Source: an uncultured Clostridia bacterium (lineage in GTDB: Bacteria; Bacillota; Clostridia; Lachnospirales; Lachnospiraceae). From it: DNA of 6,714 bases. Location of the stretch: contig CAMOHF010000059.1 in the NCBI GenBank assembly GCA_946614685.1, forward strand, positions 1 to 6,714, read 5' to 3'. How positions within the stretch are numbered: position 1 is the first letter of the stretch; each line of letters begins with the position of its first letter. The notes under the pieces are model-generated. The model was not told where the DNA came from and did no database searches. It saw only the letters and a list, made by a program, of their open reading frames with translations. A program made the translations under genes and the position numbers. This document shows positions 1 through 6,253 of this stretch, one piece after another.

Positions 1-213
1 ACGATCACCAAGGGAACCAAGGCGCCTCAGGCAGCAGGTAAGATCCATACAGACTTTGAGAGAGGATTTATCAAGGCAGAGGTTGTTGCTTATGACGACC
101 TTATTGCAGCGGGCAATATGCTCGCGGCGAAGGAGAAGGGACTTGTCCGCCAGGAAGGCAAAGAGTATGTGGTTGCCGACGGAGATGTCATCCTGTTTAA
201 GTTCAATGTTTAG
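1..213 (+). CDS. ychF: Redox-regulated/ribosome-binding ATPase YchF, C-terminal part (5' end outside window)
   Basis: The reading frame is open from base 1 and gives 70 residues ending at TAG 211-213. The peptide carries the end of the YchF family: [19 protein letters not shown] at residues 5-23, then KAEVV, a DDLIAAG helix and the terminal [11 protein letters not shown]. This is the C-terminal TGS domain. The N-terminal GTPase-like domain and coiled coil lie upstream of the window. YchF (OLA1 in eukaryotes) is an Obg-related P-loop NTPase that prefers ATP and binds ribosomes; it is linked to stress and redox responses. That role is family knowledge, since the catalytic half is not visible here. 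The stop codon overlaps the Shine-Dalgarno sequence of lgt, so the two genes are probably cotranscribed and translationally coupled. Identification is firm because this C-terminus is very conserved. Confidence 0.95.
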   Translation, partial: TITKGTKAPQAAGKIHTDFERGFIKAEVVAYDDLIAAGNMLAAKEKGLVRQEGKEYVVADGDVILFKFNV

Positions 214-223
214 GAGATAAAAT

Positions 224-1129
224 ATGTACGATATCAGATTCCCGCACCTGGGAATTGTCTTTCGAAATATTAAAGATGGATTTAAGGTCTTCGGATTTGA
301 GATCAAGTTTTACGGTCTTGTCATTGTGATTGGATTTCTGCTTGCCTTCTTGATGGTTTCAAAGGAGGCGAAACGCACGGGGCAGAAGGAAGAGGATTAT
401 CTTGATCTGTTCCTGTGGATCTTTATTCCTTCTATTTTAGGGGCGAGACTCTACTACGTGATCTTCTCGTGGAAAGAGTATTTTGTACGCGGGCAGGGGA
501 TCGGCAAAACACTGCTTGGCCTCATCAATATAAGGAACGGCGGACTTGCGATTTACGGCGGCGTGATCACGGGATTTATCGTGGCTTATGTTTTTGCAAA
601 GAAGAGAAAAATGTCATTCCCTTTGATCGGAGACACGGCGGTGTGCGGTATTCTGATCGGACAGATTCTCGGCCGATGGGGAAACTTCTTCAACAGAGAG
701 GCGTTCGGCGGTTATACGGACTCACTGTTTTCCATGTGCATCCCGGCTGACTATTACCAGGGCAACGGTTCCTTGAGCAGTCTTGTTGCGAAGGGTGTGA
801 TCACACAGGAGATGGCGGAACATGCAAAGGTGATCGACGGCATGAACTGGATCAGTGTGCATCCGACCTTCCTGTATGAGTCTGTCTGGAATCTGGTTTT
901 GCTGATTCTGCTTTTGATGTACCGGAAGCATAAGAAGTTTGACGGAGAGGTCTGCCTGATGTACTTCTGGGGCTACGGCCTCGGTAGAGTTTGGATCGAG
1001 GGACTCCGGTCGGATTCGCTGATGATCGGGCCTTTAAAAGTCTCACAGCTGCTTGCGGCGCTTTGCGTACTCGTTGCCTCGGCGCTGATCGTCATCGGAA
1101 GGCTTAAAAAACAGAAACAAACGGCATAG
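224..1129 (+). CDS. lgt: Phosphatidylglycerol--prolipoprotein diacylglyceryl transferase Lgt
   Basis: This is a 301-residue integral membrane enzyme, a usual length for Lgt. It transfers diacylglycerol from phosphatidylglycerol to the lipobox cysteine of prolipoproteins, the first step of lipoprotein maturation, on the outer face of the cytoplasmic membrane. The Lgt signature GRWGNFFNREAFG is intact at residues 150-162. Other family marks are GGLAIYGG (106-113), HPTFLYES (213-220) and GYGLGRVWIEGLRSDSL (250-266), which holds the essential second arginine region. Hydrophobic segments lie at about 30-46, 62-81, 108-125, 137-150, 220-233 and 273-292. The position matching E. coli His103 is Tyr111. 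The start has an AGGAG at 212-216, 7 bases before ATG and overlapping the ychF stop. A strong terminator follows, so lgt ends its transcription unit and is separated from the dcw genes downstream. Confidence 0.97.
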   Translation: MYDIRFPHLGIVFRNIKDGFKVFGFEIKFYGLVIVIGFLLAFLMVSKEAKRTGQKEEDYLDLFLWIFIPSILGARLYYVIFSWKEYFVRGQGIGKTLLGLINIRNGGLAIYGGVITGFIVAYVFAKKRKMSFPLIGDTAVCGILIGQILGRWGNFFNREAFGGYTDSLFSMCIPADYYQGNGSLSSLVAKGVITQEMAEHAKVIDGMNWISVHPTFLYESVWNLVLLILLLMYRKHKKFDGEVCLMYFWGYGLGRVWIEGLRSDSLMIGPLKVSQLLAALCVLVASALIVIGRLKKQKQTA

Positions 1130-1147
1130 TGCAATGTGCATAAAAAC

Positions 1148-1184
1148 AAGGAAATGCGATTTTTGGGTTGCATTTCCTTTTTTT
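1148..1184 (+). terminator. Intrinsic terminator after lgt
   Basis: A perfect 10-bp stem, AAGGAAATGC (1148-1157) with GCATTTCCTT (1170-1179), encloses a 12-base loop and runs into seven T residues (1178-1184). It lies 18 bases after the lgt stop. This is the classic Rho-independent layout and should end the ychF-lgt transcript. Its right arm also holds the proposed -35 box of the mraZ promoter. Confidence 0.9.
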
Positions 1185-1196
1185 ATGTTATAGAAT
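1168..1196 (+). promoter_or_regulatory. Sigma-A-type promoter for the mraZ (dcw) operon
   Basis: TTGCAT (1168-1173, three of six matches to the -35 consensus) is followed by a 17-base spacer and TAGAAT (1191-1196, five of six matches to the -10 consensus). The expected start is near 1203. It is the best-spaced promoter pair in the only intergenic gap big enough to hold one, and it lies directly upstream of the repeat array and mraZ. The -35 box is weak, so the exact box is uncertain. The assignment is a prediction from sequence. Confidence 0.65.
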
Positions 1197-1204
1197 AGAT
1201 GTCG

Positions 1205-1248
1205 AGTGGAAGTGAAATGGAAGATAAGTAGATGCAAAGTAGATGTAC
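1205..1248 (+). repeat. Four tandem 11-bp repeats, candidate MraZ operator
   Basis: Four contiguous units in direct orientation: AGTGGAAGTGA (1205-1215), AATGGAAGATA (1216-1226), AGTAGATGCAA (1227-1237) and AGTAGATGTAC (1238-1248). Units 3 and 4 share an identical 8-mer, AGTAGATG. Units 1 and 2 share TGGAAG. The loose consensus is ARTRGAWG. MraZ in other bacteria binds short direct repeats with a TGGG or GTGG core just upstream of its own gene, usually with about 10-base periodicity. Position and TGG cores fit, but the 11-base period and the weaker TAG cores in units 3-4 do not match exactly. The function as autoregulatory operator is therefore inference. Confidence 0.6.
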
Positions 1249-1283
1249 TTATCACGAGAGTTCACTCCAGAAGATCTGCAGTT

Positions 1284-1293
1284 GAGGAATGAT
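1284..1293 (+). promoter_or_regulatory. Ribosome binding site that sets the mraZ start at 1294
   Basis: GAGG at 1284-1287 lies 6 bases before ATG 1294. The alternative in-frame ATG at 1243 has no purine-rich site at useful distance (the nearest GGAAG ends 19 bases upstream). This favours the shorter protein, which also begins at the usual family distance from the first DAKGR motif. Confidence 0.75.
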
Positions 1294-1737
1294 ATGGGCA
1301 GTAAGTTAAAGGGAAAATCATATAACGGACTGGATGCCAAAGGCAGACTGATCGTTCCTACCCGGCTTCGTGCAGGGTTAGGGGAGAGCTTTGTGCTGTG
1401 CCAGGGTATGGATCATAACCTTTACGCTTATCCCAACTCGGAATGGGATGAGTTTTCTGAGAAACTCAGCAAGCTGCCTTTGTCGAATCCGAAGACGCGC
1501 AGATTCCGCGAGTTCTTCGAGGGCTCAGCTACTGAGTGCGAAATGGACGGACAGTTTAGAATCGTCATCCCTCAGCAGCTGAGAGAATTTGCGGGCATCG
1601 ACAAGGATGTCGTTGTGGTTGGACATACCAACTTCGTGGCAATCTGGAATAAGGATGCCTGGGACAAGATGCATCAGGACGAGGCGGATACCATCGAGGA
1701 GCTCTCGGAAGAGATCGGCGAGGCGTATGGAATTTAA
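1294..1737 (+). CDS. mraZ: Transcriptional regulator MraZ
   Basis: The protein is 147 residues, close to the usual ~143. MraZ is a ring-forming DNA-binding protein with two SpoVT-AbrB domains; it binds repeats at its own promoter and controls the dcw operon. The first half has [13 protein letters not shown] (residues 10-22) with the canonical DxxGR motif at 14-18. The second has [15 protein letters not shown] (79-93), where Phe88 stands in place of the usual glycine of Dxx[16 protein letters not shown] (50-63) and the acidic C-terminal helix are also family-typical. A longer form from ATG 1243 would add 17 residues but lacks a ribosome binding site and would start inside the fourth upstream repeat. 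The gene's 3' end overlaps rsmH by 11 bases, indicating translational coupling. Its own promoter and repeat array lie immediately upstream, which fits autoregulation. Confidence 0.95.
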   Translation: MGSKLKGKSYNGLDAKGRLIVPTRLRAGLGESFVLCQGMDHNLYAYPNSEWDEFSEKLSKLPLSNPKTRRFREFFEGSATECEMDGQFRIVIPQQLREFAGIDKDVVVVGHTNFVAIWNKDAWDKMHQDEADTIEELSEEIGEAYGI

Positions 1738-2665
1738 ACATCAATCAGTACTTCTTGCGGAAGTGATCGAAGGACTTTCCATCAAGCCGGATGGATGCTA
1801 TGTGGATGGAACGCTGGGCGGAGGAGGACACTCCTTCCACATCGCCGAGAAACTCGGTGAGGGCGGCAGACTGATCGGGATCGATCAGGATGCGGATGCC
1901 ATAGAAGCTGCAAGCAAGCGGCTTGCTCCCTTCGGTGACAGGATCAGGATAGAAAGAGACAATTACGTCAACATCAAGCGTGTCCTTGCCGGGTGCGGCA
2001 TCGATCGGGTTGACGGCATACTCTTAGACCTCGGCGTATCCTCTTACCAGCTCGACAATGCCGAGCGCGGATTTACCTACAGAGAGGATGTACCGCTTGA
2101 TATGCGGATGGATCAAAGACAGAATCTCTCCGCGGCGGATATTATAAACGGATACTCGGAAAGCGATCTGTTCCGGATTATCCGGGACTACGGCGAAGAC
2201 CACTTCGCCAAGAACATCGCAAAACATATCGTAAAAGCAAGAGAAGACGGACCGATACGAACCACCGGCGAACTAAACGAGATCATCAGACATGCGATCC
2301 CGGCTAAAGTGAGAGAGAAGGGCGGACACCCGTCCAAGCGTACGTATCAGGCGATCAGGATCGAGACCAATCATGAACTCGAAGTTCTCACCAATGCACT
2401 TGATGACATGGTGGAACTCCTTGCTCCGGGCGGAAGGCTATGCATCATCACCTTCCACTCATTAGAAGACAGAATCGTAAAAAACGCATTTAAGACTTAT
2501 GCGAATCCCTGTATATGCCCGCCGGATTTCCCGGTATGCACATGCGGACGAAAACCAAAAGGCCGAAACATCGGCAAGGCGATCCTTCCGAGTGCAAAAG
2601 AACAGGAAGAAAACAGCAGGTCGAAAAGTGCGAAGCTCAGGATATTTGAAAAGGGAGAGAACTGA
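1727..2665 (+). CDS. rsmH: 16S rRNA (cytosine(1402)-N(4))-methyltransferase RsmH (MraW)
   Basis: This 312-residue S-adenosylmethionine-dependent enzyme methylates N4 of C1402 in the 16S rRNA decoding centre and is cytoplasmic. The start [14 protein letters not shown] is typical of the family. The SAM-binding motif [11 protein letters not shown] is at residues 26-36, followed by [14 protein letters not shown] (49-62), the [11 protein letters not shown] motif (96-106), the [16 protein letters not shown] region (114-129), [16 protein letters not shown] (200-215) and [18 protein letters not shown] (236-252). A cysteine-rich patch with C262, C264, C271 and C273 is followed by a basic C-terminus, as in relatives. 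The reading frame stays open upstream to 1589, but that part is an out-of-frame shadow of mraZ with no family similarity. ATG 1727 overlaps the mraZ 3' end by 11 bases and sits just after GAGG (1720-1723). Length and all motifs are normal. Confidence 0.97.
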   Translation: MEFKHQSVLLAEVIEGLSIKPDGCYVDGTLGGGGHSFHIAEKLGEGGRLIGIDQDADAIEAASKRLAPFGDRIRIERDNYVNIKRVLAGCGIDRVDGILLDLGVSSYQLDNAERGFTYREDVPLDMRMDQRQNLSAADIINGYSESDLFRIIRDYGEDHFAKNIAKHIVKAREDGPIRTTGELNEIIRHAIPAKVREKGGHPSKRTYQAIRIETNHELEVLTNALDDMVELLAPGGRLCIITFHSLEDRIVKNAFKTYANPCICPPDFPVCTCGRKPKGRNIGKAILPSAKEQEENSRSKSAKLRIFEKGEN

Positions 2666-2667
2666 TT

Positions 2668-3159
2668 ATGAGCGAGAGAAGACCGACATACTACGTGGAA
2701 GGCAGCGTAGTAAGGAAGCAGGCGGCACTGCCCCAAAGAGAATATGATCCGAGACGTCAGACAAGACGTGCTCCGAGACCGGCAGCGAAACCGCAGGCGG
2801 ACGTTCGGCTGAAGACGAGAGCGGACAAGGCTCTTGCATTCAACCTGCGCTACACCGTATTTGTCGTCTTCTCTGCCGTAATCATGCTCGGCGCCTGCAT
2901 CATGATGCTCAACATGGAGATGCAGATTTCGGACAGACAGGACAATATCGTTGCCCTTGAGAATAAGATCGAAGAGATCACCAATGAGAACGATGCAAAA
3001 AGGGTTGAACTTGAGAATATGTACTCCTTGGACCAGATCAGAAACATCGCCATGAACGACATGGGTATGGTGTATGCGAAGAAGGGCCAGATCATTTACT
3101 ATGACAGCGCCAACGAGGATTACGTGAAGCAGCACATGGATGTGCCGGAAACCAAGTAA
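2668..3159 (+). CDS. ftsL: Cell division protein FtsL
   Basis: This is a 163-residue bitopic membrane protein. A basic, Arg/Pro-rich cytoplasmic tail (1-58, with RRQTRRAPRPAAKPQ at 29-43) precedes one membrane span at about 60-82. After the membrane comes a heptad-like, Glu/Asn-rich coiled coil (about 84-118). It ends in SLDQIRNIAMNDMGMVYAKKGQIIYYD (120-146), the region conserved in FtsL/DivIC-like proteins; cut at any point it is recognisable by its I-A--M-M core. FtsL pairs with DivIC/FtsB and recruits or activates the FtsW-FtsI septal synthase. Sequence alone does not separate FtsL from DivIC well. The place between rsmH and the PBP gene decides for FtsL. The start lies 2 bases after the rsmH stop, with GGGAGAG (2653-2659) inside the end of rsmH, so translation is probably coupled. 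The long cytoplasmic tail exceeds that of E. coli FtsL but is common in Clostridia. Confidence 0.9.
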   Translation: MSERRPTYYVEGSVVRKQAALPQREYDPRRQTRRAPRPAAKPQADVRLKTRADKALAFNLRYTVFVVFSAVIMLGACIMMLNMEMQISDRQDNIVALENKIEEITNENDAKRVELENMYSLDQIRNIAMNDMGMVYAKKGQIIYYDSANEDYVKQHMDVPETK

Positions 3160-3177
3160 CCCATCGGGACGTGCGTC

Positions 3178-3207
3178 ATGGCTGGAAAGAAGACAAGAAA
3201 ATTTTGA
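3178..3207 (+). other. Nine-codon open frame in phase with the downstream PBP gene
   Basis: ATG 3178 begins MAGKKTRKF and stops at TGA 3205-3207. It is in the same frame as the PBP start at 3214, with only GAG and AAA between stop and start. The basic peptide resembles the short cytoplasmic tail that many class B PBPs carry before their membrane span. It may be a leftover of a longer PBP N-terminus cut off by a nonsense change, or chance. No good ribosome binding site precedes ATG 3178, so I do not call it a gene. Confidence 0.35.
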
Positions 3208-3213
3208 GAGAAA

Positions 3214-5253
3214 ATGAAAACAAGACTGCTCATCGCCACCGGGCTGATGCTAGCAGCTTTTGTTGTTCTTATCATAAGGATCGTCGCGATCAATACGACG
3301 AAGGGAAAAGAGTACAAGCAGCAGGTGCTCGCGAACCAGAGTTACTCCAGTACCCTGATCCCGTACAGGCGCGGTGATATTTTGGATGCCAACGGCACGG
3401 TGCTTGCCACCAGCGAACGCGTCTACGATATCATCTTAGAACCGAAGAACATCCTCGAGTTCGAGGATAAGCAGAAGGCGACAACTGCCGCGTTAAAGGA
3501 ATACTTTGGTTTTACGGATCAGGAGATCGCGGGATTCCTTGCGGATAAGGATTCATACTATGTTGTGGCGAGAAAGAAGGAAACCTTTGAGAAGGTGAAG
3601 CCATTTCTCGACTTTTGTAATTCCGAGGAAGGCGCCGATGTTACCGGCGTCCGCATGACGGAGCATTACATCAGAAACTATCCGAACGGGACGCTTGCGT
3701 GCCACCTGATCGGTTTTTCCAATGACAACAACGGAACCTACGGGATCGAGCAGGGCTACAACGATTACTTAAACGGTTCCAACGGAAGACAGTATACCTA
3801 TTACAATACGGAACTCGGCAGAACCAACGCGATCGAGGCACCCACCAACGGCGACAATGTCATCACGAGCATTGATACCGGCGCACAGAAGATCGTGGAG
3901 GAAAAGGTGAATGCCTACATGAGCAAGGAGGGCGCAAAAAATGTGTCTGTGCTCGTGATGGATCCCAAAACCTGCCGCGTGATCGCGCTTTACAATTCGC
4001 ATCCTTTTGATCCGAACGATGCCTACGATATCGAGGCAACCAAGTATCAGTTCAAGGATGATGCGGAATTTGCCGCGTTTAAAGCTACCGCTACGGATGC
4101 GGCGCAGGTGGAGGCACTCGAGAAGGTATGGAGAAACTTCGTGCTGACCGACGTGTTTGAGCCCGGTTCCACATATAAAACATTTACCATTGCCGGTGCA
4201 CTCGAGGAGGATGTTATAAAGCCTGAGGACACATTCTTCTGCGACGGAGGTGAAAAGAAGGATACCTTCTACATCAGCTGCCATGCGGTTGATGTCGGCG
4301 GACACGGCACACAGGATCTTGCGGGAGCGCTTGCGAACTCCTGTAACGACGCGCTGATGCAGATTGCTGCCAAGGAAGGATCCGATACCTTTGACAAATA
4401 TCAGGTTATGTTCGGATTCGGACAGAAGACCAATATCGATATTCCCGGCGAGCAGAGCAATGCCTCGCTTTCCAGCGTGGTCTATCATGCCGATACGCTC
4501 AATGAAACAGAGCTTGCAACATCCTCCTTCGGACAGGGTGTCTGCGTCTCCATGATCCAGCTCGGAACGGCTTTTTGCTCAGCCATCAACGGAGGATACT
4601 ACTATCAGCCCAGCGTTGCCACCAAGATCGTGGACGAGAAGGGTAATGTCATCGACAATCTTGACCCCGTATTGGTTCGGAGAACCATCTCTTCGGATGT
4701 ATCCGCCGAGATGCGAAAGGAATTAGCGGGCGTGGTTGAGGACGGTACGGGACGTCGCTGTGCGGTGGAAGGATACACCATCGGCGGAAAGACGGGTACG
4801 GCCGAAAAACTCCCGCGTGGAAACGGCAAGTATCTGATCTCCTTCATCGGATTTGCACCGGTGGATGATCCTCAGATTGTGATTTATGTTGTTGTGGATG
4901 AGCCTCACGTGGAAGACCAGGGATCATCCGCGGCATCTTCCTATCTCTTCGCGGATATCGCAAGAGACCTGTTCCCCTACCTGAATATCTACAAAGAAGG
5001 GGATGACTACAACGTAGATCAGACGAACCTGGTAGACGAAGTGGGCGGACCGGTATACCAGGGCGATGCTCCGGAGAATGACGTGGCCGGCGGAGATGAG
5101 AACACCTACGTTCAGGAAGCTCCCGAGGCGGAAGCGACTGAGGAAGAGGATTCGGAAGATGATTCCGAGGAAGAGACACCTGAGGATGAAGGTGGAGACG
5201 AAGAAGAATTCACGGATGAAGACGGGGACGGTATCCCCGATGAATGGGGCTAG
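3214..5253 (+). CDS. ftsI: Class B penicillin-binding protein (FtsI/PBP2B/SpoVD-type D,D-transpeptidase)
   Basis: This 679-residue membrane-anchored transpeptidase crosslinks septal peptidoglycan on the outside of the membrane. One N-terminal span lies at about 4-26. The dimerisation/pedestal domain starts with YRRGDILDANGTVLATS (51-67). The catalytic domain has all three active-site motifs: STYK (319-322, nucleophile Ser319) in FEPGSTYK, SCN (376-378) and KTGTA (526-530), plus GFGQKTNIDIPGE (401-413) and SSFGQG (437-442). The domain ends near residue 593. No PASTA domain follows. Instead there are 85 residues (595-679) with no Lys, Arg or His, very rich in Glu/Asp, ending in DEDGDGIPD (668-676), a DxDxDGxxD calcium-binding-type motif. 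The start has only a weak GAGAG (3206-3210), 3 bases before ATG, and an in-frame TGA sits just upstream. The place after ftsL supports the division role; whether the protein is vegetative FtsI/PBP2B or sporulation SpoVD cannot be decided here. Confidence 0.93.
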   Translation: MKTRLLIATGLMLAAFVVLIIRIVAINTTKGKEYKQQVLANQSYSSTLIPYRRGDILDANGTVLATSERVYDIILEPKNILEFEDKQKATTAALKEYFGFTDQEIAGFLADKDSYYVVARKKETFEKVKPFLDFCNSEEGADVTGVRMTEHYIRNYPNGTLACHLIGFSNDNNGTYGIEQGYNDYLNGSNGRQYTYYNTELGRTNAIEAPTNGDNVITSIDTGAQKIVEEKVNAYMSKEGAKNVSVLVMDPKTCRVIALYNSHPFDPNDAYDIEATKYQFKDDAEFAAFKATATDAAQVEALEKVWRNFVLTDVFEPGSTYKTFTIAGALEEDVIKPEDTFFCDGGEKKDTFYISCHAVDVGGHGTQDLAGALANSCNDALMQIAAKEGSDTFDKYQVMFGFGQKTNIDIPGEQSNASLSSVVYHADTLNETELATSSFGQGVCVSMIQLGTAFCSAINGGYYYQPSVATKIVDEKGNVIDNLDPVLVRRTISSDVSAEMRKELAGVVEDGTGRRCAVEGYTIGGKTGTAEKLPRGNGKYLISFIGFAPVDDPQIVIYVVVDEPHVEDQGSSAASSYLFADIARDLFPYLNIYKEGDDYNVDQTNLVDEVGGPVYQGDAPENDVAGGDENTYVQEAPEAEATEEEDSEDDSEEETPEDEGGDEEEFTDEDGDGIPDEWG

Positions 5254-5268
5254 GAGAGGAAGAAAACA

Positions 5269-6243
5269 ATGTACGATTACATGATGATCACGAGAGCACA
5301 TATTGTCGGACCGGGACTTTTGGCCTTTGTTATAGCGCTTGCAGCGAGTCCGATCGCGATCCCGATGCTGCACAAGCTGAAGTTCGGACAGAACGTGAGA
5401 GATGACGGACCGCAGTCGCACCTTGCGAAGCAGGGGACGCCAACTATGGGCGGTATCATCATTTTGCTTGCGCTTGCGGCAGGCACCATCGGATTTGTTG
5501 GTAAATTCCATGCATCCCTTGTCATCCTTCTTACAACACTCGGTTACGGTTTCGTAGGATTCTTGGATGACTTCTTAAAGATTAAAAAACACCAGTCCGA
5601 AGGTCTAAAGCCCTGGCAGAAGATGCTCGGACAGTTTCTGGTAACGCTTGCATTCGGTATTTATCTTTTTAAGTTTTCCGATGTGGGCACAAGTATGTAT
5701 ATTCCGATCGTGGGAAAGGTCATCGATACGAAGTGGATGTTCTTCCCTCTGATGTTTCTGGTAATGCTCGGTACGGTGAACGGCTCGAACTTTACGGACG
5801 GCCTGGATGGCCTGGCTTCAACCGTAACGGTTGTGATCGCTCTGTTCTTCCTGGTGACGGCCGGTGGATACAATGCGGAGACCTATCCGGTGATCACCGC
5901 CATGATCGGTGCCTTGCTCGGATTCCTGTGCTTTAACTGTTATCCGGCCAAGATCTTTATGGGGGATACGGGCTCTCTTGCGCTGGGCGGATTTGTAGCG
6001 TCAACCGCTTATATGCAGCGCATGCCGCTGATCATTGTTATGGTTGCATTTATCTACCTGATCGAGGTAATCTCCGTCATCCTTCAGGTGGCATATTTCA
6101 AGAAAACCGGTGGAAAGAGACTGTTCAAAATGGCTCCCATCCATCATCACTTTGAACTTAGCGGCTGGCATGAGACCAAGGTTGTTGCGGTGTTTTCCAT
6201 CGTGACCGCAGTGCTTTCCGCTGTAGCACTTCTGATTCTGTAG
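5269..6243 (+). CDS. mraY: Phospho-N-acetylmuramoyl-pentapeptide-transferase MraY
   Basis: This 324-residue polytopic membrane enzyme transfers phospho-MurNAc-pentapeptide from UDP to undecaprenyl phosphate, making lipid I on the inner face of the membrane; it depends on magnesium. The family signature DDGPQSHLAKQGTPTMGG is at residues 45-62, the aspartate pair in GFLDDFLK at 97-104 (Asp100, Asp101), NFTDGLDGLA at 174-183, and FMGDTGSLALGG at 230-241 with Asp233. The MAPIHHHFELSGWHE loop (288-302) is complete. About ten hydrophobic segments are spread from residue 13 to the C-terminus, as expected. Length matches Firmicutes homologues (~320). The start is set by AGGAGAGG (5252-5259), which overlaps the stop of the PBP gene and lies 9 bases before ATG. 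All catalytic residues that I can place are present, and nothing is unusual. Confidence 0.98.
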   Translation: MYDYMMITRAHIVGPGLLAFVIALAASPIAIPMLHKLKFGQNVRDDGPQSHLAKQGTPTMGGIIILLALAAGTIGFVGKFHASLVILLTTLGYGFVGFLDDFLKIKKHQSEGLKPWQKMLGQFLVTLAFGIYLFKFSDVGTSMYIPIVGKVIDTKWMFFPLMFLVMLGTVNGSNFTDGLDGLASTVTVVIALFFLVTAGGYNAETYPVITAMIGALLGFLCFNCYPAKIFMGDTGSLALGGFVASTAYMQRMPLIIVMVAFIYLIEVISVILQVAYFKKTGGKRLFKMAPIHHHFELSGWHETKVVAVFSIVTAVLSAVALLIL

Positions 6244-6253
6244 GAGGAACATG
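6242..6253 (+). promoter_or_regulatory. Perfect Shine-Dalgarno deciding the murD start
   Basis: AGGAGG at 6242-6247 overlaps the mraY stop (TAG 6241-6243). Two ATG codons follow in frame: 6251 (spacing 3) and 6254 (spacing 6). The second has the better spacing, so I start murD there; the difference is one methionine. Confidence 0.7.

Noticed and set aside
1243..1293. Longer MraZ start adding 17 residues
   Set aside because: No ribosome binding site precedes ATG 1243, the start would fall inside the fourth repeat, and the family begins near the 1294 Met; GAGG at 1284 supports 1294.
1589..1726. Longer RsmH start with 46 more residues
   Set aside because: The extra part is Arg/Ser-rich out-of-frame translation of mraZ with no family similarity; ATG 1727 gives the conserved [10 protein letters not shown] start.
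2497..3135. Minus-strand open frame of 212 codons opposite rsmH and ftsL
   Set aside because: It is antisense to two certain genes, looks His/Leu/Val-rich as mirror frames do, and has no recognisable domain.
3769..4488. Minus-strand open frame of 239 codons opposite the PBP gene
   Set aside because: Antisense to the transpeptidase domain; composition is that of a codon-shadow frame and no own promoter or family motif is visible.
5066..5284. Plus-strand frame encoding a very basic 72-residue peptide
   Set aside because: It is the +1 shadow of the acidic tail (GAG/GAA codons read as Arg/Lys), so the basic character is an artefact of frame.
4924..5511. Minus-strand open frame of 195 codons across the PBP/mraY junction
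   Set aside because: Its Phe/Leu/Arg-rich stretch is simply the complement of the acidic Glu/Asp codons of the PBP tail.
6251..6253. First ATG of the ATGATG pair as murD start
   Set aside because: Only 3 bases from AGGAGG; the second ATG has better spacing. The first cannot be excluded.
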